Source: Rhodopirellula sp. (GTDB taxonomy: Bacteria; Planctomycetota; Planctomycetia; Pirellulales; Pirellulaceae). From it: a stretch of DNA of 43,573 bases. Below the pieces are notes generated by a model. It did no database searches and was not told the origin of the DNA. It worked only from the letters and a program-made list of their open reading frames with translations. The first letter of the stretch is position 1. Each line of letters starts with the position of its first letter. The position numbers and the translations under genes were made by a program. The stretch covers positions 1-43,573 of the forward strand of contig JAHELS010000030.1 in assembly GCA_024644085.1 (NCBI GenBank). The letters run 5' to 3'. Below are positions 9,168 to 18,189 of this stretch, piece after piece.

Positions 9168-9605
9168 ATGAACACGCCCAAGCCTACCACGCGCCGTAAA
9201 CGAGGTGTCGTCGGTGTGATCTTCCGCGACTCGCGGTTGCTGATCATTCGGCGCAGCATGTCTGTCGCCGCCCCGGGCAAGCTTTGTCTTCCCGGTGGAG
9301 GCATTGAAATGGGGGAGTCCGAATCCGAGGCACTGGTTCGCGAAATGGACGAGGAACTCGCGATTGCGGTCGAACCGATTCGACTATGTTGGCGGAGCTT
9401 GACGCCTTGGGGTACGAACCTCGCGTGGTGGCTCGCCGATCTCGATTGTCAGGCCATGCCAACGGCGAACCCCGACGAGGTTGCCGAAATTCACTGGATG
9501 ACACGACAGCAGGTTCGGGCTTCGCGCGGAATGCTCGCGAGCCTGCCAACGTTCGTCGACGCATGGGATCAAGGCGACGTCGATTTACAGGTCGATTGGA
9601 GATAA
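9168..9605 (+). CDS. Nudix hydrolase
   Basis: Hydrolyses a nucleoside diphosphate linked to another moiety; the substrate is not predictable. The protein has 145 residues with one Nudix domain. The box is at residues 44-66: GGIEMGE, seven residues, then REMDEEL, fitting GX5EX7REUXEEXGU except that the final Gly is Ala (AI instead of GU). The metal-binding Glu residues are kept. The start ATG 9168 sits 86 bases from the proposed start of the divergent CCA-enzyme gene, so the two share a promoter region. Confidence 0.9.
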   Translation: MNTPKPTTRRKRGVVGVIFRDSRLLIIRRSMSVAAPGKLCLPGGGIEMGESESEALVREMDEELAIAVEPIRLCWRSLTPWGTNLAWWLADLDCQAMPTANPDEVAEIHWMTRQQVRASRGMLASLPTFVDAWDQGDVDLQVDWR

Positions 9606-10296
9606 CGCGACCTGTCCAAGACCACCCGAGGAAGTGGCGGACTTCGCCATCGAATCGAGGGTGACAGTGAGTGAACAAGAGAGTTCACCCAATGCATTCG
9701 CGAGCGTTCGCGACCGGGTACTCCTTGTACCCGGCCCGTGAGGTTTCGATGACAGTGATGAACCAAGTCAACAACCGTCGACGATGTCAGCCCGTGGCCG
9801 CAAGCTGACCGCGTTAACCCCACGCGAAGGCGAACTCGCGGAAGATCGCCATTGTACGTTTGAACTGCCGTTTCGGCGACAGCGATCTTTCGTAAGTCGA
9901 ATGCTGTCAATGACTTGCATTGATAGCAAACGAGTTTTTTCATTCGTCGAAAAAAGGCACAACCTGGCGGCCGTGCCTGTTTGTTCGACAGGATTAGATT
10001 ACGCCTCGTCGCGACTCGGTCAACAGGAGATTTTCGATTTGGCACGGCTGCGATTCGCCCGCAAGCGGTAAAGCGTTGACGGAGAGCGATTTAAAATTTT
10101 TGGCCGATTTGTGAGCCGGTCTCGAGGGATCGCCCAGGCTCCGAGATGGCACCGCTTCCCGGCTTGCCCTTGTGGGGGGTATGGTCCGGAATCGACGCTG
10201 TCGCTCCCAAGGGGAATCCGGCGACTTTCTCGTCGCGATGCTTCGGGATAACCTAGCCGCGCGAAGACCACTTCTCTCTCTCGAGCCCGAATTGCC
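9606..10296. other. Large structured spacer between the Nudix gene and rhaB
   Basis: These 691 bases hold no gene I can defend. Open frames of 95 codons (9784-10071, plus) and 158 codons (9569-10045, minus) overlap each other and resemble nothing I recognise. The left part carries three adjacent hairpins (listed separately). A further AT inverted repeat, TTTTTTC at 9935-9941 and GAAAAAA at 9949-9955, has a 7-base loop. A small structured RNA or a short repeat element is possible, but I cannot name a family. Confidence 0.5.
9671..9734. repeat. Three consecutive perfect hairpins
   Basis: GTGAAC (9671-9676) pairs with GTTCAC (9683-9688) across a 6-base loop. TCGCGA (9698-9703) pairs with TCGCGA (9708-9713) across 4 bases. 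Directly abutting, CCGGGTAC (9714-9721) pairs with GTACCCGG (9727-9734) across 5 bases. No T-run follows, so these are not ordinary rho-independent terminators. They lie 65 bases after the Nudix stop. Confidence 0.75.
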
Positions 10297-11784
10297 ATGT
10301 CATCCTCGACCCCCGTCCATCTCGCCGTCGACCTGGGAGCATCGAGCGGCCGCGTGATCGCAGGCGTCCGCCGCGATGCCGTGCTGGAACTCGAAACGGT
10401 CCATCGATTCGACAACGAGCCGGTTCGCGTCCAGTCGTCGATGCATTGGGACGTGCTGCTGCTGTGGCGAGAAATCCAAACCGGGCTGCGGATGGCGGCT
10501 CAGAGTTATGAAACGATTGCGTCCCTTGGAGTTGATAGCTGGGGTGTCGATTACGTCTTGTTGGATCGCAACGACGAGCTCGCCGGAGCGGCGCGGCATT
10601 ACCGCGATCTGCGGACGATCGGCATGATGGACCGGGCGTTCGACCTCGTTCCGCGCGACGAGATCTTCGAAGCGACCGGACTGCAGTTCATGGAGATCAA
10701 CTCGCTTTATCAATTGGTCGCGGCCAGACTCGGTGGGGAAACGTCTCTCGAGATCGCTGATGGATTCTTGATGATGGGTGACTTTTTTCACTGGCTGCTT
10801 ACTGGCAAACGCAGCATTGAAGTCACCAACGCGTCGACGACCCAGTTGCTCGATCCGCGGACGAAAAAATGGCGCGGAGATTTGATCAAGCGATTCTCTC
10901 TTCCCGAATCGATCTTCGCGGAACCTGTCCAGCCCGGAACGACGCTCGGTCCGGTTCAGCCGTCGGTCGCTTCGAGCACCGGGCTTGAAAACGTGAGCGT
11001 CGTGATCCCCGCGACGCACGATACCGCGTCGGCTGTGTTGGCGGTCCCGGCGGAAGACTTTGCACCGACCGCACCGTCATGGTGCTACATCAGCAGCGGC
11101 ACCTGGTCGTTGATGGGATGCGAATTGCCCCAGCCGAAGGTCAATGACTTGTGCGCCAAGTTGAATTTCACGAACGAAGGCGGCGTCGACGGCACCACTC
11201 GATTGCTGAAGAACATCGGCGGTCTGTGGGTTTTTCAACAAATCCGTAAATCGATGGAGCGGCGCGGCAATGCGGTCTCGTGGGAGGAAATGGTCACCGC
11301 TGCCCGCGATGCGACGCCATTCCAGTTGCTGGTCAACCCCGACGACCCGGCCCTCACAGCTCCCGACGACATGGTCGACGCCATTCACGACTTGGCGAGC
11401 CGCTCGGGTCAACCCATTCCGTCGGGCGACGGAATTCTGTATCGCGCGGCGCTGGAGGGATTGGCGCTCCGTTATCGGGTTTGCCACTCAATGCTCGAGT
11501 CGCTTGTGGGCAATCGCATCGACACGATACATATCGTTGGCGGAGGCTGTCTGAACGAATTGCTTTGCCAGATGACAGCCGACGCCTGCGACCGCACGGT
11601 GATTGCCGGGCCGGTCGAGGCTACCGCGATCGGAAATCTCTTGATGCAAATGATCGGGACCGGAGCACTCGATTCGGTCGAGCAGGCCCGGGCTCTGGTG
11701 CGTGCCAGTTTTGAAACGAAGCGGTACGAGCCGCAATGCCCGGAACAATGGATCGAACCGGCCCAACGTTTTGAGTCACTGTGA
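10297..11784 (+). CDS. rhaB: Rhamnulokinase (FGGY kinase family)
   Basis: Phosphorylates L-rhamnulose to L-rhamnulose 1-phosphate in L-rhamnose breakdown. The 495 residues begin with the ASKHA phosphate-1 motif LAVDLGASSGRVIAG. SLGVDSWGVDYVLLD follows, a pattern I associate with RhaB, then IPATHDTASAVLAVPA and SSGTWSLMGCE. The adenosine-site motif HIVGGGCLNELLCQMTAD ends the C-terminal domain. Length and motif order suit RhaB better than xylulo- or glycerol kinases. Rhamnose isomerase and aldolase genes are not next to it. The upstream spacer is long, so it probably has its own promoter. Confidence 0.9.
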   Translation: MSSSTPVHLAVDLGASSGRVIAGVRRDAVLELETVHRFDNEPVRVQSSMHWDVLLLWREIQTGLRMAAQSYETIASLGVDSWGVDYVLLDRNDELAGAARHYRDLRTIGMMDRAFDLVPRDEIFEATGLQFMEINSLYQLVAARLGGETSLEIADGFLMMGDFFHWLLTGKRSIEVTNASTTQLLDPRTKKWRGDLIKRFSLPESIFAEPVQPGTTLGPVQPSVASSTGLENVSVVIPATHDTASAVLAVPAEDFAPTAPSWCYISSGTWSLMGCELPQPKVNDLCAKLNFTNEGGVDGTTRLLKNIGGLWVFQQIRKSMERRGNAVSWEEMVTAARDATPFQLLVNPDDPALTAPDDMVDAIHDLASRSGQPIPSGDGILYRAALEGLALRYRVCHSMLESLVGNRIDTIHIVGGGCLNELLCQMTADACDRTVIAGPVEATAIGNLLMQMIGTGALDSVEQARALVRASFETKRYEPQCPEQWIEPAQRFESL

Positions 11785-11907
11785 CCTCGCACGTGGCGAA
11801 TCATCGCATCGATGACAGCCACGGCCCTGCTCACTCTACGCAAGACGCCGCGGGGTGGCTACATTCGCAATCTCAATCTGTTCCATTCAAACAGAAGGAA
11901 TCTGTTC

Positions 11908-12513
11908 ATGCAGACCACCGAACAACTCTCCCAGCGGAAAACTGAAATCCGCGCCGCGGCGCATGCGGCGCGTAAATCACAACCTGACAAAGATGCCGTC
12001 AGCCGGCGGATTACTGACCGTGTCATGAGCTTGGCTGATTACCAGTCTGCCAACTGTGTGATGTGGTATGTCGATGTGCGAGACGAGGCGAGAACGCGGC
12101 ACGCTTTGCCTGATGCACTGGCCAGCGGAAAACGAATTGTCGTCCCTTTCTGCGTTGATGGCGAGCTGGAGTTGTTCCACCTCGAATCGATGGACGAGCT
12201 CGAGACCGGTATGTACAAGATTCTCGAGCCCCGCGCGGACTTGCGTGACGCGCCGGCCAAGCGGGTCGATGTCACCGCGCTCGATCTGATTCTGGTTCCC
12301 GGTGTTGCTTTCGATTCGCGCGGTGGGCGTACCGGGCACGGCAAGGGGTACTACGACAAGCTGCTGGAAAACGCCCGTCAAGAGACTCCTCTGATCTCGC
12401 TGGCGTTCGAGTGCCAGATGTTTGATGAGATCCCGATGCAGGACCACGACATTTTCATGGACAAGGTCGTAACCGAGGACCACGTTTACCAGGGGGTCGG
12501 CCGCAATGTCTGA
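11908..12513 (+). CDS. 5-formyltetrahydrofolate cyclo-ligase family protein
   Basis: Expected reaction: ATP-driven conversion of 5-formyl-THF to 5,10-methenyl-THF. The start ATG 11908 is preceded by GAAGGAA and gives 201 residues, the normal length; the frame continues upstream but without conservation. Landmarks are the N-terminal basic helix, the VMWYVDVRDE strand, the LVPGVAFD strand and the nucleotide-binding loop GGRTGHGKGYYDKLL (139-153). The gene overlaps the following H4MPT formyltransferase gene by 8 bases, so the two are translationally coupled. It may therefore act on a methanopterin-type C1 carrier instead of, or besides, folate; this is inference. Confidence 0.9.
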   Translation: MQTTEQLSQRKTEIRAAAHAARKSQPDKDAVSRRITDRVMSLADYQSANCVMWYVDVRDEARTRHALPDALASGKRIVVPFCVDGELELFHLESMDELETGMYKILEPRADLRDAPAKRVDVTALDLILVPGVAFDSRGGRTGHGKGYYDKLLENARQETPLISLAFECQMFDEIPMQDHDIFMDKVVTEDHVYQGVGRNV

Positions 12514-13444
12514 TTCCGCCCTGGCGATTGATCTGAAACAACTCGTTGACGATACCTATGCCGAAGGGTTCCGCAGCATTTACGGCGAGATTTTGATCAC
12601 CGCTCGCGACGAACGTTGGCTTCGACATTGCGTATCGGCGGTGACCGGGCATGCGTCAAGCACGATCATGTGCGACTGCGAAGCAGGTGTCGCCGAGTGG
12701 ATCAATGCTGAGCAGGCGCGGGGTGGAGGGACTCCAGACGGCCGAGTCGGCGCCATCGTGCAATTTCACGTTCCACGTTTCGTGAAGAAGCGCCGCGAGC
12801 ATCTGGAACAGGTGATGCTGGCGCGGATCAGCCAAAACGTGTTGACGTGTCCCACGGCACGTTGCTTCAACCGGATCGATTCCGACGACTTCCTCAAACT
12901 TGGCCGGAAAGTCGCGCTCTTTGGCGACCGCCATCAATTTCGCGACGTGCGACACGGCGAGCGAGGATGGGTCGTCCCGATTCTCGGTGGCGAGTTCTTT
13001 CTTTCCCGACGCTTTGGAATCCGCGACGGTGTGATGGGTGGCAATCTGTGGTTTTACGGCCCCAGCGAAGAGGTTGCCCTCGAGGCTGCCGAGCGGGCCG
13101 CCGCGGCCGCAGATGCGACGCCCGAGGTGATCACGACTTTCCCGGGAGGGATCGCCTCGAGCGGATCGAAAGCTGGAAGCAGTTACAAATTTCTGATTGC
13201 GGCAACCTATGCCGAGTATTGTCCTACGCTCCGAGACAAGCTGGGTGAAAAATCCAGGGTTCCCGAGGGTGTGGGCAGCATCATGGAGATCATCCTCAAT
13301 GGGCGAGACCTCGACGCGCTGAAAGAGGCGACGCGACGCGCGATCCACGCCGCGGCGGACACACCGGGGCTGATCAAGATCGGCGCGGGGAACTACGGCG
13401 GGCGGCTTGGAAAAAGCCTGATCCATCTCCACGAGCTGGTTTAG
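12506..13444 (+). CDS. ftr: Formylmethanofuran:tetrahydromethanopterin formyltransferase
   Basis: Transfers a formyl group between (formyl)methanofuran and tetrahydromethanopterin in the cytoplasm, a step of H4MPT-linked C1 oxidation. It has 312 residues, about the length of archaeal Ftr and bacterial FhcD. Visible family blocks include CVSAVTGHASSTIMCDCEAG near the N terminus, the central TCPTARCFN and GDRHQFRD, ILGGEFFLSRRFGIRDGVMG, and TTFPGGIASSGSKAGSSYKF. The C-terminal KIGAGNYGGRLGKSLIHL is also characteristic. Planctomycetes are known to carry H4MPT C1 genes. The other formyltransferase/hydrolase subunits, mch and fae are not in this window, so the pathway genes are dispersed. Confidence 0.95.
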   Translation: MSDSALAIDLKQLVDDTYAEGFRSIYGEILITARDERWLRHCVSAVTGHASSTIMCDCEAGVAEWINAEQARGGGTPDGRVGAIVQFHVPRFVKKRREHLEQVMLARISQNVLTCPTARCFNRIDSDDFLKLGRKVALFGDRHQFRDVRHGERGWVVPILGGEFFLSRRFGIRDGVMGGNLWFYGPSEEVALEAAERAAAAADATPEVITTFPGGIASSGSKAGSSYKFLIAATYAEYCPTLRDKLGEKSRVPEGVGSIMEIILNGRDLDALKEATRRAIHAAADTPGLIKIGAGNYGGRLGKSLIHLHELV

Positions 13445-13587
13445 GCACTGCGATCCCAGGGTAAAGTCTTTCGGGGGTCCTCTGTGACTGGTGAACGCCC
13501 GGTGCACCCTCTAAGCTCTCGTGAGTGCCAAAGGCATTGCGCCCCATAGATCAGGATGATCGTTTCGATCCACTTTCAGGTGCTGAC

Positions 13588-14877
13588 ATGTTGCGACACT
13601 CCATCTCACTTTTTGCACTCGCGCTGTTGCCCGCAACAGCGACGGCACAAAAAGACTTCGTCGCAAACTATGACGAAGACAAGATTGCGCCGTTCCAATT
13701 ACCTGATCCGCTGCAGACCGAGTCGGGCGATCAGGTTACCGATGCCGAGATGTGGACCAGTGTTCGCCGGCCGGAGTTGGTGAAGTTGTTTCAATCGCAC
13801 GTCTACGGTCGTGGCCCGGCCGCTTGCAAGATCACGCACAAGCAGGTCAGCACAACCGAAGACGCGCTTGGCGGCAAGGCACTGCGCCGCGAAGTCGACG
13901 TATTCTTCGGCAACCCGGGCGAGTCGCCGTCGATGCGGTTGTTGATCTACACACCCAAATCGGCGTCGAGCAAGTCAGCCGCCTTTCTAGGGCTGAACTT
14001 CCAGGGCAATCACACCGTTGATCCTGACCCGACGATCAGCCTGAATACCAGTTGGGTTCGCAGCCGCCAGGGCACCACCGACGAAAACCGGTCGACCGAG
14101 TCGGCTCGCGGCGTTGCTTCGAGTCGTTGGCCCGTCGAAATGATCATCGATCGCGGATACGCGTTGGTCACGATTTACTACGGTGACATCGACCCCGATT
14201 TCGACGACGGGTTTGAAAATGGCATTCATGGTCACTTTAAATCGGAGACCGAGTCGATCCCGCAGGGGGAGAGATGGGGCAGCATCGCCGCTTGGGCGTA
14301 CGGCTTGAGCCGGGCGCTCGATTATCTGCAACAGGACGATTCGGTTGACGGTTCCCGCGTCGCAGTTTTCGGGCATTCGCGATTGGGCAAAACTTCGTTG
14401 TGGGCCGGGGCGAGCGACCCGAGATTCAAACTTGTGATCAGTAACAACTCGGGGTGCGGGGGCGCGGCGCTGAGCCGGCGCGCGGTCGGCGAAACGGTTG
14501 GACGAATCAATACGTCGTTCCCCCATTGGTTCTCTGACAACTTCGTTCAGTACAACGAGAATGAAAATGCATGTCCGGTCGATCAGCACCAGTTGATTGC
14601 CTTGATGGCACCTCGTGCCGTCTACGTTGCCAGCGCAACGGAGGATCGTTGGGCCGATCCGAAGGGAGAATTTCTGGCTTGCGTGCACGCCGACCCGGTT
14701 TTTCGATTGCTTGGTACCGACGGTATGGGCGGTGCAGAACCGCCGGCGAAAATGCCCGAAGCTGACGCGGCGATCAAGAGCGGGACGATCGGGTATCACC
14801 TGCGAACCGGCAAGCATGACGTGACCGCGTACGATTGGTCACAGTATCTCGATTTTGCCGATCGCAATTTGAAGTGA
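13588..14877 (+). CDS. Secreted alpha/beta hydrolase of the glucuronoyl esterase (CE15) type
   Basis: Probably cleaves ester bonds in plant or algal polysaccharides (4-O-methyl-glucuronoyl esters in characterised CE15 enzymes). The start ATG 13588 gives 429 residues with a signal peptide (1-20, MLRHSISLFALALLPATATA, likely cut before Gln21). The nucleophile elbow GHSRLG places Ser264. NNSGCGGAALSRR follows, with candidate acids Glu302 or Asp353 (TEDRWADP) and the catalytic His410 in TGKHDVTAYDW. Spacing agrees with bacterial CE15 enzymes. Such proteins are often annotated only as acetylxylan esterase or hypothetical; that remains possible. Confidence 0.8.
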   Translation: MLRHSISLFALALLPATATAQKDFVANYDEDKIAPFQLPDPLQTESGDQVTDAEMWTSVRRPELVKLFQSHVYGRGPAACKITHKQVSTTEDALGGKALRREVDVFFGNPGESPSMRLLIYTPKSASSKSAAFLGLNFQGNHTVDPDPTISLNTSWVRSRQGTTDENRSTESARGVASSRWPVEMIIDRGYALVTIYYGDIDPDFDDGFENGIHGHFKSETESIPQGERWGSIAAWAYGLSRALDYLQQDDSVDGSRVAVFGHSRLGKTSLWAGASDPRFKLVISNNSGCGGAALSRRAVGETVGRINTSFPHWFSDNFVQYNENENACPVDQHQLIALMAPRAVYVASATEDRWADPKGEFLACVHADPVFRLLGTDGMGGAEPPAKMPEADAAIKSGTIGYHLRTGKHDVTAYDWSQYLDFADRNLK

Positions 14878-14917
14878 TCGCCACTCAGATGTTAGCCGGG
14901 CCGACACGTGGGCGAGG

Positions 14918-17458
14918 ATGCCGGGTGAAGCAGTGAATGGCGAATCAGCTGAAGACTTGCCGATCGTTCAATGTTTGCCCGATATCATCGAGTCGCTGCG
15001 CAAGGCGATTCCGGTTGTCATCAAGGCACCTCCGGGTGCGGGGAAAACGACTGGTGTACCGCCGGCAGTGATGCAAAGGGGTGTCGGCGGTGACGGGCAG
15101 ATCCTGCTGATCGAGCCCCGGCGTTTGGCCGCCCGGGCCGCGGCCGCCCGCTTGTCGAACCTCAGCGGGACCGAATTGGGGCGTGACATCGGATACCACG
15201 TTCGCTTTGACAAGTGCGTCAGCAAGGGAACGCGGTTGGTGTCGATGACGACGGGAATCCTGCTGCGTCGAATGCATCGAGATCCCTTGCTCGAGGATGC
15301 CTCGTGCGTATTGCTCGACGAATTTCACGAGCGAAGTCTCGAATTGGATCTTGCGCTGGGAATGTTGCAGCGGGTACGGACGATCGTCCGGCCCGAGCTG
15401 CGATTGGTGGTGATGTCGGCGACGCTCGATCCCAGGCCGATCGCTGATTTTCTCGGTGACGCCAACCAGGTCGTCAGCGACGGCCGTGCCTTTCCAGTAT
15501 CGATACGCCACTCGAAACATTTGTCGCGCGAGCCCGTGGACCGTCAAGTCGCAGAGATCTTGCCCAAGGCGTTATCGTCATCTGGCGGCGACGTGCTCGT
15601 GTTCTTGCCCGGTGTCGGCGAAATCCGGCGAACGCGGCGCGCCATCGAACCCGCATGCGGAGCGGAAGGAATCAGCGTCGAAGAACTTTACGGTGACCTG
15701 CCGCCGGCGGCCCAGGATGCACTCCTCAGCCCATCGGATCGGCGAAAGGTGATCCTGGCGACCAACGTTGCTGAAACGTCGGTCACGATTCCAGGTGTCA
15801 CCTGCGTGATCGATAGCGGTTTGGCCCGCGTGATGCAGTTTGACACGCACGTCGGGCTTCCGAAGTTGCAACTCGAGCCGATCTCGCAGGCATCTGCTGA
15901 ACAGCGTGCCGGCCGTGCCGGACGCACAAGGCCCGGCGTTTGTTACCGGTTGTGGCCTGCCGCCATGCACCGAGCGCGACGCCAGAGCGACAAGCCGGAG
16001 ATCGAGCGCTCGGATTTCAGCGCCGCGCTGCTGTCGCTTGCTGCCTGGGACGAGCATGACATCGACGCCTTTCCATGGCTGACGCCGCCACCGACCGACG
16101 CGGTCTCCGCCGCGCGCAAGTTACTGCAACGTTTGGCTGCGATTGACGAGTTTGGGAAAGTGACCGATCTCGGCTTGAAGATGCTGTCCCTGCCGCTGCA
16201 TCCGCGGCTGTCACGGCTGATGATCGAGGCGAGGCGGTTGCGGATTGAGACGAGGGCTGCGATCGCCGCGGCAATGCTTTCCGAGCGAGACCCGTTTCGT
16301 GGCGGGTCGTCGTCGGCCTCGCCCCGTGGCGGAAGCGGATGCGATATCACTGACAAAGTGGAGCGATTGGAATTGTTCCATGACGGCGACACTTCCGCAG
16401 TGCCCAACGCAATCGCCGCGCGACAAGTCAAGCGGGTGACCACTCAAATAGTCCGCCTGGCGCGTTCGATCGATGTGCGCGCGGACGACGCGAAAATGGA
16501 GCACCCTTTGCGGCACGCACTCTTGGCCGCGTATCCAGACCGCGTTGCCAAGAGGCGAAAGCCGGGCTCGGATCAGGGGGTGATGGTTGGTCGGCGCGGC
16601 GTACGGCTGGTCGATGACTCGCAAGTTGTCGAAGCGGAATTATTTCTCTGCATCGATATCGATTCGCGCGGCACTGAGGCGACCGTTCGAGCCGCATGTG
16701 GGATCGAAGAAGATTGGCTCGATCCACGGTTGCTGCGTGAATCAGAAGAACCCTTTTTTCATCCGACGTTGAAATCGGTCGTCTCACGGCGCCGGCGTTA
16801 CTACGAGGACCTGCTGCTTAGCGAGGTGCCGATTGAATGCCATCCAGGGCCGGAGGTGGCGAGCATCCTGGCACGTAACGCCGCGTTGCACCTGGAGCAG
16901 GTGATGCCGAAAAAGGAGGTCGAAGTCTCAGGTTTCATCCAGCGCGTCCGTTTTCTGACACAGTGGATGCCCGAATTACAGCTGCCGCCGCTTGATGAGG
17001 TCGCGATCGGGGAAGTCCTCGCCGATCTTTGTCAGTCACGAACATCATTTGAGGAGTTGCGCGCCGCGCCGTGGCTTGAGTATCTTCGAGGGCGATTCGA
17101 CTACGAGCAAACACGGTTGATCGACGCAAATGCACCATCACGCATGACGGTCCCCAGTGGTAACGCCATGACGGTGAGGTATGCTGCCGGCACGCCACCG
17201 GTGATGGAAGTGCGAATCCAGGAATTGTTTGGCTGGGAACGAACGCCGAGAATTGCCGGCGGGAAAGTTCCCCTGCAACTCCACTTGTTGGGGCCGAACC
17301 ATCGGCCGCAACAAATCACCGAGGATCTCGGGAATTTTTGGCGCGAGACGTACGCTCACGTTCGCAAGGAACTAAAACGTCGATATCCGAAACACCATTG
17401 GCCGGACGATCCGTCGTCAGCGACCGCGACGCGAAATGGATTGAAACCGAGATCGTAA
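14918..17458 (+). CDS. hrpB: ATP-dependent helicase HrpB
   Basis: DEAH-type RNA helicase-like ATPase. The 846 residues show Walker A PPGAGKTT (38-45), the DEFH box (134-137, DEFHERSLELD), SAT (167-169), VFLPGVGEIRRT and the motif V/VI region with QRAGRAGRTRPGVCYRLW. The C-terminal HrpB-specific domain includes LFGWERTPRIAGGKVPLQLHLL. The DEFH variant of DEAH fits the HrpB subfamily. The cellular role of HrpB is poorly defined even in well-studied bacteria. The ABC ATPase gene begins two bases after its stop. Confidence 0.95.
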   Translation: MPGEAVNGESAEDLPIVQCLPDIIESLRKAIPVVIKAPPGAGKTTGVPPAVMQRGVGGDGQILLIEPRRLAARAAAARLSNLSGTELGRDIGYHVRFDKCVSKGTRLVSMTTGILLRRMHRDPLLEDASCVLLDEFHERSLELDLALGMLQRVRTIVRPELRLVVMSATLDPRPIADFLGDANQVVSDGRAFPVSIRHSKHLSREPVDRQVAEILPKALSSSGGDVLVFLPGVGEIRRTRRAIEPACGAEGISVEELYGDLPPAAQDALLSPSDRRKVILATNVAETSVTIPGVTCVIDSGLARVMQFDTHVGLPKLQLEPISQASAEQRAGRAGRTRPGVCYRLWPAAMHRARRQSDKPEIERSDFSAALLSLAAWDEHDIDAFPWLTPPPTDAVSAARKLLQRLAAIDEFGKVTDLGLKMLSLPLHPRLSRLMIEARRLRIETRAAIAAAMLSERDPFRGGSSSASPRGGSGCDITDKVERLELFHDGDTSAVPNAIAARQVKRVTTQIVRLARSIDVRADDAKMEHPLRHALLAAYPDRVAKRRKPGSDQGVMVGRRGVRLVDDSQVVEAELFLCIDIDSRGTEATVRAACGIEEDWLDPRLLRESEEPFFHPTLKSVVSRRRRYYEDLLLSEVPIECHPGPEVASILARNAALHLEQVMPKKEVEVSGFIQRVRFLTQWMPELQLPPLDEVAIGEVLADLCQSRTSFEELRAAPWLEYLRGRFDYEQTRLIDANAPSRMTVPSGNAMTVRYAAGTPPVMEVRIQELFGWERTPRIAGGKVPLQLHLLGPNHRPQQITEDLGNFWRETYAHVRKELKRRYPKHHWPDDPSSATATRNGLKPRS

Positions 17459-17460
17459 TC

Positions 17461-18189
17461 GTGTTCGCGCCGCAGTTCGAGTCAGAGAAAGAATACATTT
17501 TGTCCCCTGCCCCGTTGATACAGGTTTTTGACCTCGTCCGCCGTGATGCCAGTAGCGGCCGAATGCTGCTCGATCACATCAACCTGGAAATCAATCCCGG
17601 CGACCGCGTCGGTCTGGTCGGTCCCAGCGGCAGCGGCAAATCGAGTCTGTTGCGCGCAATCGTCAAGCTGGATCGAGTTGACTCAGGCGACGTTCTGTAC
17701 CGCGGCCGGCGTATCGAAAGAAATGACGTTCCCGAGTTCCGCCGAGAGGTGATCTACCTGTCGCAGCGACCGGCGTTGCTACGTGGTACGGTGCGAGAAA
17801 ACCTCGAGATGCCGTTCGGGTTGAAGATTGCCGATGCTAGATTCGAGCAGGATTCGGTCGCCGTGTGGCTGGAGCGTCTCAAGCAACCATTGCAATTGCT
17901 CGACCAAACCGCCGACAATCTCAGCGGCGGCGAACAGCAACTCGTCGCCCTGCTTCGCGCGATCGCGCTCGAGCCGCGAGTGCTATTGCTGGATGAGCCA
18001 ACGGCGTCGCTCGATGCCGCATCGACCGATCGATTTGAGCAGTTGGTCGCGGCCTGGCAGTCGGGCGACGAAGAAAACGCTCGTGCGCTCGTGTGGACAA
18101 GTCACGACGAGAATCAGGTGGGACGCATGACCAACCGCAACATTGCGATGCACGAGGCGCGGTTGGTGGAGAGTGTGATCGATGCTTGA
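17461..18189 (+). CDS. fetA: ABC transporter ATP-binding protein, FetA/YbbL-like
   Basis: ATPase subunit of a FetAB-type exporter, linked in E. coli to iron homeostasis and peroxide resistance. Numbered from GTG 17461 (242 residues): Walker A GPSGSGKSS (54-62), Q-loop YLSQRP (99-104), signature LSGGEQQ (154-160), Walker B LLLDEP (175-180) and switch His in WTSHDENQ. TTG 17500, following AGAGAAAGAA, is an alternative start giving 229 residues, nearer the E. coli length. It overlaps the permease gene by 8 bases, so they are coupled. The metal specificity is inferred only from homology. Confidence 0.88.
   Translation: MFAPQFESEKEYILSPAPLIQVFDLVRRDASSGRMLLDHINLEINPGDRVGLVGPSGSGKSSLLRAIVKLDRVDSGDVLYRGRRIERNDVPEFRREVIYLSQRPALLRGTVRENLEMPFGLKIADARFEQDSVAVWLERLKQPLQLLDQTADNLSGGEQQLVALLRAIALEPRVLLLDEPTASLDAASTDRFEQLVAAWQSGDEENARALVWTSHDENQVGRMTNRNIAMHEARLVESVIDA

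Noticed and set aside
10041-10062. TGGCACG-like element as a sigma-54 promoter for rhaB
   Set aside because: The -24 part matches, but the required TTGC at -12 spacing is absent.
9784-10071. 95-codon plus-strand open frame in the Nudix-rhaB spacer
   Set aside because: It overlaps an equally long minus-strand frame and has a Cys/Arg/Ser-rich composition. No domain was recognised. It could be a lineage-specific small gene or a dispersed repeat, but nothing in the window supports it.
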